Assembly: GCA_003640385.1 (NCBI GenBank)
Contig: RCAB01000029.1
Span: forward strand, 186,001 to 250,000
Length of the DNA stretch: 64,000 bases
From: Setaria digitata
Lineage: Eukaryota; Nematoda; Chromadorea; Rhabditida; Setariidae
Reading direction: 5' to 3'
Shown: one piece after another, positions 27,701 to 40,800 of the stretch
Position numbering within the stretch: the stretch's first letter is position 1
Layout of the letters: each line of letters starts with the position of its first letter
Translations under genes and position numbers: made by a program
Notes under the pieces: generated by a model
The model's database searches: none
What the model was told of the DNA's origin: nothing
The model's input: only the letters and a program-made list of their open reading frames with translations

Positions 27701-28414
27701 ATTGCAACGGAGAAGGAAGAGATTAACCAACAAATTGAGTAGGATTATTATTATAACTAATAAGATTATGTGGGAAATTTAAAAAATTTTAAAAAGCACT
27801 AATTTCAAGCAATAAAGTTTTCAGTTCCGCAAAGAAGACCAGAGACTGGGTTAGTTTGTAGGCTACATTGTTAGATTTTAGTTTCACTAGGAGGTATTAA
27901 GGAAGGGATTAACTGAGCTGAGTACGACAGGTAACTAACCTCCTTATTGAGATCACAATAAGGTGTAAAACGTACCAATCAAAGCTATTCACGTGACCTA
28001 AAGTACTGAGTAATGTGTTCGGAACGTTCCTACCTAGGAAACAATCACCTAAACTTATCTCCCACTTCAAGGTTAGATGCGACTTTTCAATTTAGTTCAG
28101 ACTATCGTCTTTCAACACTTCTCGAACGCACATTACGTGGCGAATACTGCACCGGATGCCATTATCTCTCCGTTCTGATCAATGTTTCTTCCGTCGCCTC
28201 ACCCTTGACATACTTCACAAAAAGAAAAAAAAACTACATGATCACGGAGTGACGTGAATGCAGCATTATGTGTTTCTACATGGTCACGTGAAAAGGTTAA
28301 GAAATACGTCACACAGTGAAGTGAACGTCTGAGTTTCACACAAGATGGTGATGTGATTGACAATCGATGATTTCGCTTAAAATATATTCTCCGGAACAAG
28401 CAAATACAGAGGGA

Positions 28415-28454
<40 letters not shown>

Positions 28455-29876
28455 TATAAGGAAACGAAAGAGTGACGTATTTCCGGATATTGAAAGGAAG
28501 TTGTTTCTATTCACTTAAACAGTTGCAAGTTCAAGAGGCTCACCTACAGAAGCAGGATGTAATTACAAATAAACACTAATTTTGCTTACACTTCACGCTA
28601 AATAAGTTTAACTCATGTGAATGTGCTGTCATCGATTTTCACTTATTTCAAAAAAAAAATCATAAAAATACAATAAAAATGCCATTAAAACAGATTTTAA
28701 AAAGTCAATTATAAATGAAAATGTTCAAATTTAAATGAAAAAAAAAAAGAAACTAGCAATTAAAATAGCTTTTAGCGAAATAGTTCCTATAAAGACTGCA
28801 ATTATTAGAGATATAATGATTTATCAATAACAAAAAAAAAAAAAAAAGTCACATCACTAAGTTTCTATTTTTATTTTTTATTTCTTTTTTTCATTAAAAT
28901 TTCATCGATTTTTATCATTCTGTTGATGCTTCAACGATTTTAGGACATTTATTTATTGAATTAGGACAATGATGTGATGAGACTATAAAGTATCCTACCA
29001 TTTTAGCACTGTTAAAATCTCATCCTAGATCTAGCTTGGATGATAAGTGCTAATCGAGCTAGATTAGTATCAGCTAGTGAGAAGATACTTTTACGGAAGG
29101 AAACAATGAGCTATCATCTCATTTCAATGAAATGAGCAAATTGATGCAAAAGTGAACTCTCAACGGCGCTACAAAAAGATTGTTATCGTTGCAAATTATC
29201 AAATCTGTTGAAAATTTAAAAAATTCATCGCATTTTAATGAATTACCAATGAGTCAATCCATTGTTGCTCTTTTTTTTTTCCTTCAATACTTATACAGTA
29301 ATTTAAGCATCTGTCAGTTTCGTTTTTTGCTCTCGTCACACCTCTCAGGTAGAAAACTAAAACTTTTTCCCCTAGCAAACTTTTTCATAATAAATAATCA
29401 ATAAACGTCAAATACGTATTGGAAAAAAAAAAAAAAAAAAGCTACGCCGTCAATTTGTGCGAAACGAACGCCGCAACGGTTGCCTTTTATGGTGGCTATT
29501 AATTTCCCTTCACATGTCTGTCTCTCATCCATACATTCCCATGCATTTGTATGTGCGTGTCTGTCTGTCCGTGTGTGTGTCTGTCTGCATATGTACGTAT
29601 TGTATACATATGTATGTGTATGTGTATTTCTGTTTGTAGACGCATGTGTGTATGTCGTGTATGTTTACATATGTATGTGTATGTGTATTTGTTTGTAGAC
29701 GCATGTGTGTTTTTGTATGTATATATACGTGTATGTGCATGTGTGTATGTCGTGTATGTTTACATATGTATGTGTATGTGTATTTGTTTGTAGACCCATG
29801 TGTGTTTTTTTATGTATATATATACGTGTATGTGCATGTGTGTATGTCGTGTATGTTTACATATGTATGTGTATAT

Positions 29877-29914
<38 letters not shown>

Positions 29915-30420
29915 GTGTGCGTGTATGTGCGTGTGTGTGCGTATAATATCTAATATGAACATGTTTTTGCAGGGGAACTGTGCATTGAGTGGTTGTGAGG
30001 AATTAGGCAGAGTGAAATGTTGCATGAGACGAAAAGAGGAAATGTATTGAGAGGAGCCGAATAGTTGAAATTAACTGTGATGGAAGAAGTGATCGAGTGG
30101 AAGGAAGGAATTAATTGGAACTGGAAATCATTGGAACTGATTGATGGATTGGAGATGTGTGAAAGGGAAAGGAAGAGACTGAGAAGTAGGAAGCAACAAG
30201 TTGTTCCTTTTCTTTTTAAAATATAATAAAGTTGAAGTTTTGGTGAGCTTAACCTAACAAAGCAATTCATTTTAGCAACAAATGTTTCCTACACATTGCG
30301 AAATGGAAGAGAAAATTGCCTAACATCACTCAAATCTTCCAGCATTTTGTTTCATTTTCATTTCCATTGTAATCTTAATTACGAGTAATTAAGATTAGAT
30401 GCAAAATTTCGATTGGATTT

Positions 30421-30503
<83 letters not shown>

Positions 30504-33500
30504 AAAAAGGAAAAAGCGTAAGAAAATGCTGCTTTATTCTAAAGAGTCAAAAGAATAATAAGTGCTGCTCACAAATGGGAAAATAAAATCTTTTCAATTA
30601 GTTGTAAAAAAAATTTTTAAAAAAGAAAAAAGAGCAGTAAGATTTCCTACATAAAATCAATTTCAAGTCGAGAGTCTTGAGATGAAACCAATTAGCAGAA
30701 TTACAAACATTTCAGGTAAAACATTGCGAACTTAATTCAATTCACTAATTCTATGACTTACCTTAAAGAAGCCCAATGATTACTTTCCTAAAAACAAAAA
30801 AAGAAAACAATGAATGGATCACTGTTTGCTTGTACGAATAAATACTTCAATAAAACATTTTTTGCATCAAATATTAATGGCCAAATGAATGGTTTGGATG
30901 AATATACAACGGTGCATGAAATTTCTTTTTAGGCTCTGATTCAAAGAACAAAGTGATAAATAGGAGTAGAATGAGTAAGGCCTTTGGCTTGGCTGTCTAT
31001 GTTAGCCAAATCCTCCACTAGGACACAACTCTTCATATTCCGAATTGGCGTTCTGTTCGAAATGGAAGACAATGAAGCGACTACCGTCTATACTACTATT
31101 ATTACTCATACTTCTATTAATACGACCACACTATAGACTCTATCGATTTAAGTCCTGCTTACTACCCTTAACAGTGCTACTGAAATAGTTGCCAATTTGT
31201 CTAGCCAAAAGAAAAGAAAAGAACTGAAGGGGTTAAATGTCAAGATGATAAGACACAGAAATGTCTGCTAAATTGGGAAATTTCCGGCAAATTTTCCCGC
31301 AAGTTCCGACATAGGAGGGAAGGATATGTTCATATGTTCAACCAGAAGTGGCATAATATGAAATAAGCATATAAAAAAGTTTCGTTTTATCTTTAAAAAA
31401 AAAAAAAAAATTTCAAAAATTGAAAACAAATAGAAATCGATTTAACAGTAGAAGAAATTGCATAAAGCCTACTGTACGAACTAAAATAGTGATTCATTTT
31501 TGATACGATTGATAATTATGATAACAACTTTAAAATAATTCTCCTAAATATAGAAAGATGTTTGGGACTCTTTTTTTTTTTTTAATCAATTAGTTCATTC
31601 TTTGACATGATAAGTGGTGACATTTCATTCACCTTCACAGTCAACAACAAGTGGAACAAATAACATAAAACAGTAATGATGCTCTACGCGCAATAAACAT
31701 TTATTTTGCAAAAGTGATATGCAAATAAATTAATTAATGGACAAGAAATGGAAATTAATTAATGAACTTTTAGTAGAATTAAGTACAAAAGTGGCAGATG
31801 TAAATAAATGTTTCTAAATTACATAAATTTAAAAAAAAAAAAAAAATTACATATTGGATACTTTGAAATTGTAATTAATTTAAAATTTCACTTGCCGCAA
31901 TTACTTGACATTCGAAATTAAATTTAAACATTCAAATTTTATCGGTAAAAGCAAAATAAGCTACAGTACTTTGCTTTTGTAGTGCACTTTTGGATGAAAG
32001 AAGTTGTAATAGGACTGAGAAATGTCTAATGATAAATAAAAGTTAGATGGAATAAAATAAACAGGAAGAACTGATAAGAGTAAAAATGGCAGTAAAAGTA
32101 GTAAATTAATAGTAATGTGTATAAACTAAGAAGGAACTAAGGAACTGACCCGATGAAGAGTGACGGAAAGCAGCTGCCAACTGACGCTCGAACTCGAGCC
32201 AGTGGTTGCACCCTGAAACAGGCAAAATCAGTTCTAAGTCTAATTTTAAGGAAATGCTGTAAAATTAACCCTATCAACAGAATCGGAAGCTAAGGGAGTA
32301 GTGGTAAGAGTGGGATCGAGAATGCACACTTCTCGAGAATGGAATAAATCAAGAATTTTTTTTTTTCGAGACAGAGAGAAGTCAACAGTCTTCTCCTCAT
32401 TCCAACTTTCTAATAACTTCTGAAATATGGAATAAAAATTATGTCCTTATGAATAACATTTAGCTGATTTATTTTTGAACTCCTTCCTAATCGATATCAG
32501 TGTTATCATTGAGAAATTTTGATTGAGAAATCAAATTTTAACCAAAATTATGTTCTTTCAGCAGTAGGAAAATAAAATATTGTTTTAAAATGACTAATGA
32601 CACCAAAACGATAAAAATTTTAAAAATTCGATAAATAGTAAGCAGAATATTTGTTTCTGTGATCTATATTTGGCAAAGTTAACGCTTTAATTTCTAATAT
32701 CGGCAGATTTAAATTATGCTATTAAAAGGTTATTGAATTTATCAGACTACCGTTTCGGCAAAATCACTGAATTATCTAAACCAACGAACAATATATCATA
32801 AAAACTATTCTTTTATTTCTGAAATAATTTTATAAAACATAACCAGTACTGTACCTTGAGAAACATTCAGTAAGAGGGAAAAATTAGACTATTTTAATAT
32901 TTCAATAAGAAGATAGTTAATTTTGTTAAATTCAACAAGCTTTTTCAATTATTTGCTTTAACAGTTGTCAAACCACAAAATATTTTGTAATAGAAATTGA
33001 GAAATAAAAAAAAAAAGAAATTTATTTGCATTTAAAAACTATGAAATATGGAGAAATTTTGGAGGAATATTTTTCGATGCTAAAAATCATTTCTCAATTC
33101 TTACAATAAACTTTTCACTTACATATGAAAGCTTTTTGGTGATTTTTAAATTGTCTCGCTGTTCATTTCATTCCACAAAATGTGCAGAAAAAAATTAATT
33201 AATTAATTAATCAGTCCTTTAAAATTGACCTGTAATTATTTTGAAAATTTGGATGTTTATTTCTATATAATGAAGGAAATTAAAAAAAAAAAAAGAAAAG
33301 ATGGTATTAGTTGAATTAAGAATCTGTTACTTCATCATTTCGGTTCAACAAATTCATTCTTGTATTCTGTGAGAAATTTAAACTTAACAAATAAAGCCTC
33401 AATTAAGAATGTGTTAATTTTTTTTCCCCAATCAACTAATATAAAATTGAGCATTTTCTTGCTAGAACTAAAATTTTTGAAGTTAATTTTCCTTTCTTTT

Positions 33501-34448
33501 TGAAAAGAAACTGCAGAAAAAAAGTAAACATAAATAATATACTTTTAGTTTAATGGTGAAAAAGAAATGCATGTATTTCCGCGAAAAAAAAGTGGTTTTT
33601 TTATTTTTATTTGAAAGAGAATAGAATTAAAAAAAAAAAAAACTTTGATTTTTTTTATAGGAAAAAGTAATTAGCATGCTGAGAAAAAAAATGGCAGCAT
33701 TGTGGCAGAAAAGGTGATATCGATGATTTAATGCAAAAGTTGAATTTATCTTTGTTTGGAAGCTATAAAAATAGACCAGTGAAAAGCTAAGAAAAGATAA
33801 ACTACAATGAGTTTTCATAAAAAGTCATTCAAAAATCTATCCTATTTCAAATAACACCAGAGGCTTGGCTAATTCATTATAAATCCTTTTTTTTTTTTAT
33901 TTAAATCAATTTTCTGACGGATATGCAACTATCTTAAGGATTTTCATTTTTTACTTAAAAAATATCATCTTGCTAGATGGCATTCCCGCTGATATCACAT
34001 ACACCAGTAAGCAGATATTATATAAAGCAATTTTTTTTTCGCTTAGTAAGAGCTAAATTTACTGATAACAAATGGATGCAAATTTAATTAATCAAAAACT
34101 CATAGAACGAATTGTACTCATAACGCCAGAAAATTTTGATTCATCATTGTTTTCAATTGTATGAACTGATTAATGCACTGATGATTATCATTAACTGATT
34201 ATGCATGATTTAAATGATTACCTGATTATCTGGCATATCATCTGATAAACGAGAAACTTTAATATTCTCACTGTATCGTCGATGTTGCAATGAATTCGTA
34301 TGATTTTCTTTTGCAGACAATTTCGGTGAGCTACAACTCATTACCATCGATGTGGACATCGAGATTCCACTGCTACCATTCTCGAATATTGGCCAACCGT
34401 TGATGCAATCAATCGGTCGACCTTCCCACATCTCCAAAACTGCCTCTT
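15760..34448 (-). CDS. zoo-1: ZO-1 homologue: PDZ x3-SH3-GUK-ZU5 scaffold (5' exon unresolved)
   Basis: Twenty-two exons, all phase-consistent: 34448-34222, 32212-32150, 26487-26363, 24689-24590, 24308-24221, 22739-22524, 22190-21929, 21674-21547, 21336-21182, 21018-20906, 20686-20492, 20237-20040, 19825-19687, 19527-19326, 19078-18894, 18708-18641, 18534-17739, 17606-17434, 17121-16984, 16767-16500, 16377-16229, 15910-15760 (TAA); about 1379 residues. PDZ1 (about 90-177): [21 protein letters not shown]2 (about 180-270): [25 protein letters not shown]3 (about 396-482): [18 protein letters not shown]3 (about 490-560): [18 protein letters not shown]-like (about 600-790): [16 protein letters not shown], without an ATP-binding P-loop as in other ZO proteins, so probably a non-catalytic binding module. 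A Pro/Ser-rich linker follows, then a C-terminal ZU5 (about 1240-1379; [20 protein letters not shown]). ZO proteins scaffold claudin, cadherin and actin complexes at epithelial junctions. The first listed exon begins inside a codon, so at least one 5' exon lies upstream. Confidence 0.93.
16767..16832 (-). promoter_or_regulatory. zoo-1: Possible internal alternative start of zoo-1
   Basis: The exon used in the full-length model begins at 16767. A second acceptor (CTGTTTCAG) just before about 16821 would add an upstream segment of this exon containing an ATG at 16799 that opens the same frame ([15 protein letters not shown]). Upstream of it the frame is closed by a TGA, so this segment cannot be joined in frame to the preceding exon. 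It would suit a short transcript, with its own promoter or a spliced leader, encoding mostly the ZU5 domain. Confidence 0.35.
24764..24835. other. GC-richer intronic imperfect hairpin
   Basis: Within a zoo-1 intron, three paired arms are nested: 24764-24768 with 24831-24835 (CCATG/CATGG), 24770-24774 with 24819-24823 (CATCC/GGATG) and 2479-type arm 24779-24785 with 24806-24812 (TATGTCA/TGACATA). The loop is about 20 nt with a GC-rich run. The internal loops are asymmetric, so it is weaker than a typical miRNA precursor. The function is unknown. Confidence 0.3.
25082..25108. other. Perfect 9-bp intronic hairpin
   Basis: GATGATGTA at 25082-25090 is the exact reverse complement of TACATCATC at 25100-25108, with a 9-nt loop. 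It lies in a large zoo-1 intron. It may be chance in AT-rich DNA. Confidence 0.4.
25321..25375. repeat. GA/GGGA purine microsatellite
   Basis: A purine-only tract made of GAGA and GAGG/GGAGGGAGA units inside the largest zoo-1 introns region. Its complement is a polypyrimidine tract on the zoo-1 transcript strand. Confidence 0.9.
28409..28452. repeat. (GA)n microsatellite
   Basis: A GAGAGG start followed by an almost pure GA dinucleotide run of about 40 bases, within the 5.7-kb zoo-1 intron. Confidence 0.9.
29551..29945. repeat. TG-rich minisatellite, about 95-bp period
   Basis: A (TG/TATG)-rich array. The block beginning TTTACATATGTATGTG recurs at 29664, 29759 and 29856, a period of 95-97 bp, and each unit carries the same GTTTGTAGAC and TATATATACGTGTATGTGCA segments. 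It ends in a pure (TG/CG) run. Long Cys/Val/Tyr-rich or His/Thr-rich open frames across it on both strands come from the repeat and are not genes. It lies in a zoo-1 intron. Confidence 0.9.
30422..30499. repeat. (AG)n microsatellite, about 39 units
   Basis: An uninterrupted AG dinucleotide run of about 78 bases followed by poly-A, in the 5.7-kb zoo-1 intron between the first two PDZ1 exons. On the transcript strand it reads (CT)n. Confidence 0.95.
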
Positions 34449-34633
34449 CTGCAAGAACGAAAATGCTTTAAAATTTTCGTATTAATTAGCAGCAATCAAC
34501 AAACGAACCCTGCCGGAAGTGATGCGAAAAAAACGGAATAACATATCATTACTGTTATAGTTTATTACAATTTCATAAAATAAAACTATCGGATAAAAAT
34601 AAATATTGTCGTATACATTTAGCAAAGTTAAAG

Positions 34634-34816
34634 TTTAAAATTATTGAAATGTTAGAGTTGCATGATGTCAAAAAAAAAAAAATTCTCACTAATACTACTA
34701 ATCCATAGCATTTCCCTCTGTGANATTTAAAATCATTGAAATGTTAGAGTTGCATGATGTCAAAAAAAAAAAAAATTCTCACTAATACTACTAATCCATA
34801 GCATTTCCCTCTGTGA
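34634..34816. repeat. Near-identical direct duplication around a single N (34724)
   Basis: The 90 bases before the N recur after it (34726-34816), differing mainly by one base in an A-run and one substitution. Two copies abutting exactly at a lone N suggest two contig ends that overlap but were not merged because of homopolymer length disagreement. Probably an assembly artefact rather than a biological repeat. Confidence 0.8.
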
Positions 34817-37800
34817 TATCTGATCAAAACCTAGAGTGAAAGACTTAAGGACTTATTTTTTAGGATAAAAAAGACTTATGGCAATTATATTTACTGCGTA
34901 ACTACAGCCTAGTGACGTGAAATGCGTAAACTGAAATAAGTTTCGGAAATTTTGGCGAAACTATAAAGGCAAAAATTTTGGTTATAAACTGAGCATAGCG
35001 TGAAATAATACTTCACCATTCACGATTGGATAATGCGAATCTCCGCGGTAAAATTTAACTAAAGTATCTCTGAGAGAGGAAACTAGCAATGTTGAAGATG
35101 ACTGATAATTTTTTGATAATACTTAACTTTAATGAGGAAAATAGCTGAAATTTTTGGCAGTATATTTATTTACCTTTCTGTTCAAACACAGAAAACTAGC
35201 ATTCAGTGCATCAAATTTCTGATTATTTTTATTATATTTTGAGAAATTTCCAAAGAAAAAAAGAAAGAAAGAAAGACAGTTTCTGCTCTGATCAGCAACT
35301 AGAAATGTGTTAAAATTCAAAGCAACTTTTTTTTTCTTATATTCACTTTGAAAATTTCAAATTTAAAAATAAAACTTCTGAATAAATTTTCACACTGTTT
35401 GCTCTCACTGATAATTACTGCTTTATGAATATTAAATCAGGAAAAAAAAAAAAAGCATCAAAAGCTTACCATGATCGGAAAAAAAAATTAGCAGCAGAGT
35501 AAATCGAAATATTTCAGTCTGTTTACTGAGATATTGGAGGTATTAGCAGGATGAAAGTTGAATTTTAGCATAGAGAATAGGACATCTGATCATATCAGAT
35601 GTATTATACAGTTGGCTTCCCAGTTAACCATATCAGTCAGATAAGTAAGTGTGCCTTAAGCTTGAAGTCATAAATTGTGGTGTTGAAAATTCAAATACTA
35701 AATTTGAAATTTGAATAATAGAACAGAAAAACGAATTGGATAAGCAAGTAAATAGGCCAGAAAGGAAAAGGGACGATAAGATTAAGTATGAAATGGGACT
35801 GGAAATTTGAGGAAGAATAAGAGAATTGGAGGACGAGTTTCTACGATTCCCCGAGGTATTCTTTTGACTTCCAGGGGAAAATACTCCGAAAAACTGCGAG
35901 GTCGAAATATATATATGTTTGTATATATATCTTTTTCATTGTTTCAATAACAAAAGCCCAGTTAGCCTGGCTAGCTGTCGTAAATTCAAAATGGAAGCCT
36001 AGAAGATTAAGCCTTGGATGTGCGACAAAATCTATTGGTGGAAAAAAAAAAAAGAAAAAGACCGATTGAAAATACTGCTAACAACAGTAGCTTTAGCTTT
36101 AACTAAAGTCAAACAAAAGAAAAAAAAAGGAAAAATTATTTTTGCTCCTAATTTAATACTAATATAATGAAAGAATGAAACATAAAATTCATTCCTTGAT
36201 TTCATTACGAATTTTCCATTTCCTTTTTTTTTCTTTCTTTTTTCTCTCCTTTTATCCCAATGAAATTTCATTATGAGCCAAAAGAATGAATGATCTTTCA
36301 TCTTTTTTTTTTTTTTTTTTTTTTAAATCAACTTTTACATTGGTACCAAAAAAAAGAAAGAAAGAAATTTACATTTCATTAAAATTACCTACCATTTGAA
36401 AATATTTCGAAATCTTTTAAGCACAAATTTAATGCATTAAAAATTAGTCATAGGAAATGAAAGAAAAAAAAAAAAAAAAAGGATAGGTGAGAATGTTAGC
36501 TAGCTAGCTAAACAAGGAGCATTTTTCAATTTCAAGCTTAGACCGAGAAAAGCTATTTCGTATACGATCGATGTTCGAGATGCCTCCTTCCTTCTAGCAA
36601 AATGTTTAATGAGCTCAAAATTATGAAAATAGCCAAATCAATGAAACTTATTCCTTTTATAATTTGTTCCTAAAAATTGACAGAAATGAATTTAAGTCAA
36701 GAACTAAGTATATCAATTCATTATTCCATTTACTAATTTTCCCATTAAAAAAAAAAAAAAAAAAAAAAGCGACCTGACAAATGAAATGAATTTTTTTGAA
36801 AAAAAAAATGTTGAAAAAGTTAAATGAGAATAAAAATGGATGGAAATTGTATCCGGAATGAAATAGTCAATATTTTTAAAAATTATTTAATTAAATATAA
36901 TTTGCAATAAAAATGAATTAGTTCATCACTTCCGATCCATTTAAAAATTACTCATTTGTTACACTCAACAATGGATGCATTTTTCAAATATAAAAACAAC
37001 AATAACCAAAAAAAAAAAAATAAAAATTATTAAAAAAGTGCAGTTTAAATTAGCAATAGAAAAAGAAATTAATTTTGGCCATATCCTCAAAAAATTGGCA
37101 ATAATTGTTGATTAATTTATAACACCAATGAAATAATGAATATGAATACGAAATACATACTCTCAATTGATTGTAATAAAAATAGCAATATAGAATTTAT
37201 GATCATAAACATTAATCAGCGAATATTTCTAAATCATTTCAAAAAAAAAAAAAAGAAAAATTGAAAACTAATTAGTACTGAATGAAGAAGACAATATGTA
37301 TGGATGTACGAACTATAGAAGTAGCAGAAAAAAACAATTTTAAAATAAGTGAAAAAAAAAATGTCAATAACAAGTTTGAAATTGTGAAGCTAATAAAGAC
37401 AAATAAATATCTCTAACACTGATGGAAATTTAAATTTTCTCTTTTTTAGTTTTTTTTTTTTTTTAATTTTTTCTCCGTTCCATGCAGAAAGAAGACAGAT
37501 ATATTAAGTTGCGCTGTTTTAAAAGTACTTATAAGAGAAAAAGAAATTAAATTCAGTAATGTTGAGAAGAACAAATATTAGTGCCAGTCTTGCATTTATT
37601 ATTTAGACTTGTTTAATTAATTAAAACGATAGGAGAAGTGTGTAAACTGAGGAATGAAAATTGATAATAATTAGATGCGATGATAAACAAAGTTATTCAA
37701 ATAATTTCAGGGATTAATTTTGCCGATGGATCATCATTATCATTATCATTATCACTATCCTCACTACCATTACTAGCCAATTCTATGATAATTCTAAATG

Positions 37801-40800
37801 ATTTCAAGTAATTCTTGAAATGACATCATAAAGATGAAATTGAAATCAATCAATCAACTAACATTTCCTGTTGTTCACTTTCTTCTCTTTCTATCCTTCA
37901 ATTTGCTCAACAAATGACATTATCTTCTTTGGCAGTGACAAACTGATGACAAATTGATAAGTGGCATCAGTTGGTACAATCAACAATTCAATAAACAATA
38001 ACAGCAAATACCGATTAACTTTTACTATATTAAAAAAAAATTAAAAAGAAATTAAAAATGCTTTCTCTCTTCCATATGACAGAGAGGAATAGAAAAGTAC
38101 AAATCGAATAACTGCTTTCAAGAAGCCATTTTGAGTTATCAATTCGAAATCCTTTTTTTTTTTTTTTTTCCTTGAAAAAGTTTTGCTATTTATTGGTGGA
38201 AACTCTTTAAGATTTATGGATTTTTTTACAGCACATAGATGAAATCTAATGTTAAATTTATTACTTTAAAATTGTTGAAAAGTTCACTTAAGACTATATA
38301 GGATTCGGCACTAATCACTAATTACAATATTAAGTGATTTTTTTTCAGATCAGAGGATGATCAGATTTCATATTTAAAGACTTCTTTTGGTTGAAATGAT
38401 CTAAATTTGGCCAATATTTGATAATATTTTTAAAGGTACTAAGCTAGAATTCGCAAATCCAAACAGATTTCAGATTCTCATCATACGAATCAATCGGAAA
38501 GGAACCTTAAAAATTATGTAATCACAAAAAAACGCTTGATTCACTAAAATGGAAATTGTCCAATGGAAACATTTTCGACTGATTGATTAGAAGCATAAGA
38601 AGATTACCTGAACAGGTAGGTTATATAATGATAAAACGACAATCTCTTCTTTCTCGCTTAAAATGCTAATTGCTAGCATCAGTAATGAATCACTGGTTTC
38701 TTTTTTTTTTTTTCATTTGAAAATTTCAAATAAAATTCATAAATGAATTTGTGCTAAATGCAAGATAGAAAGAACGAAGAGAAATCATCTCAATGGTATT
38801 CTTAAAAGGTCATTGGAGAATTTTTCAGATGATAAGCTCCAACTCTAAAGATTAGCATGCATGATCTTTCAAAATCCGGGATATAACACGAAACAAAAAG
38901 CGAAAATTTATGTTTTACTTCAGGTTCCAATCCTGAAATACTATTTTACTCATAAAATGCTTCGTAAAAATAATTTGAAATTAATATTTAGTTAAGCAAA
39001 AGTAGCAAGTATCTTTATAATAGTAGTAGCATAATAATTTAATTATTTTTGTAGTATAGTAATTGTAGTAATAAAAGTAGCAGCAATACTTGAAATATTG
39101 GTAAAGTAGCTAATTATATCAGACATCTAATTAAATATAATACAATGCTGCAAACATATATATATATATGTTGGTCATTTCATTTATTTTAAGCTTAATA
39201 CTTTCAAATATAAATGATTCAAACTTCATCAATAATAACAAATCTCTTAATAGACTAAACAAATGTGAATGTTAGCATATAAATATGCATTCTGCTACCG
39301 AAATTCAATTTTTCTAATTTTGCTTCCAACGAATAATTACAGAACTGGCAAAATGATTCATCGCATTTCTTTTTATTTTATTTCATTTGCTCAGATTCGG
39401 CCGCATAAATTTTTCGGTTTTTTTTTTTTTCTTGTTAAATTACTTCTGTTCGCAATTAATTCAAATTTGTTTCACATTTTGTAAAGGCAAAAAAAAAAAA
39501 AAAAAAAAAAAAAGAAGAAGTAGAACCATTCCATTAGCGACCAATTTAAAATAAAATTTTGCTGTAAAAAATACATTTAAAAATGATGTAGGCAATATAT
39601 GAAATGTGTTTGCCACCCATTTAGACGGTCTAATTTTTTCTCCTTTTTCCGTTTCTCAAATATCAAATAAGAACATTGGGAATGTATTATTTAGAAGGAA
39701 AGCAAGTTTATTAGAATATAAAATTTATTAGAATAAAAAATTTATCACACAATATTCATCATTAATAAATGATGATTAACAACTATTTAGATAGTTTTCG
39801 ATTAATAAGAAGTTATTTTTTATTTCAAAAGCAAAAAAAAAAAAAATTTAAAATTAATAAATTGAAATGGAAATTGCAAAGGAAGTTTCAAAAAAGCTAG
39901 CAGCAGAATTTTTCAACTAACACTACTTTTAATATATGTCTGAAAGCTTAATGTCGAAATAAGCCTTCTCCTAGAAATGATGAAAATTTGTTTTACAGCA
40001 GAAATAAAGCAGGTTTTCATTTTTGAAAAAAAAAAAAAAAAAGTACAGAAAAATTTCTCTTTTTTTTGCAACTTTATGTATGTATGCTTAAAATGCACTT
40101 TAGTTCATGAACTTTTATTATCGTTATAAAAAGTTAAAACATTAACTGAACTGCTTGATAGATATGAAGAGAAAGACTTTTGACGAGCATAAATGACGGA
40201 AGATGAGAGATGTTCAGCTGAACATGAACCATAAATGAGCAGGAATTCCGGATTGTAGGATGAAACAAAAGATTGCTTAATTAAGTGAAAGTTACTCGTC
40301 AAAGTTAAAATATGAAAAGAAGGAAGGGAAAGCAGATAAATACGACTAATTTCCTTCTAATACCTAAAGTTAGGAGTGAATTACTGAATCAGGAAAATAA
40401 ACATAATAAATATTTGTATTTTATTTGTATAATATTACTTGCATTTCTTGACTAAATCATTTTCTAACATCCGGAATTCTTGCTATTGAGCTCATCTTGC
40501 TTGAACTGTCTCATCATTTCTCATCGTTCATTTCAGACAAAATCTCTCAAAATGCGGAATGCCGGAAAAGGACTAAAATCCTGAAAATTAGTAAACTTCA
40601 AAAAGTATCTAAAATTCTGATTTTTTAATTCCCTTTCTTTTTTTTTTTTTTCTTCCTTCGCTAACAGAAAGTTTAAAGTAGGAGGCAAAAAATTAAATGC
40701 TCCAACAAAACAAGAAAGAACACACTTCAAAGGAAAAAAATTAAAATAAAGAGTAAAAAAAGTAAGGATAAAAATTAAACAAAGATAGAGAGAGAGAGAG

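Noticed and set aside
29457..30050. Several long overlapping ORFs on both strands rich in Cys/Val/Tyr or His/Thr
   Set aside because: They follow the TG minisatellite in every frame and have no splice or start context; they are repeat artefacts.
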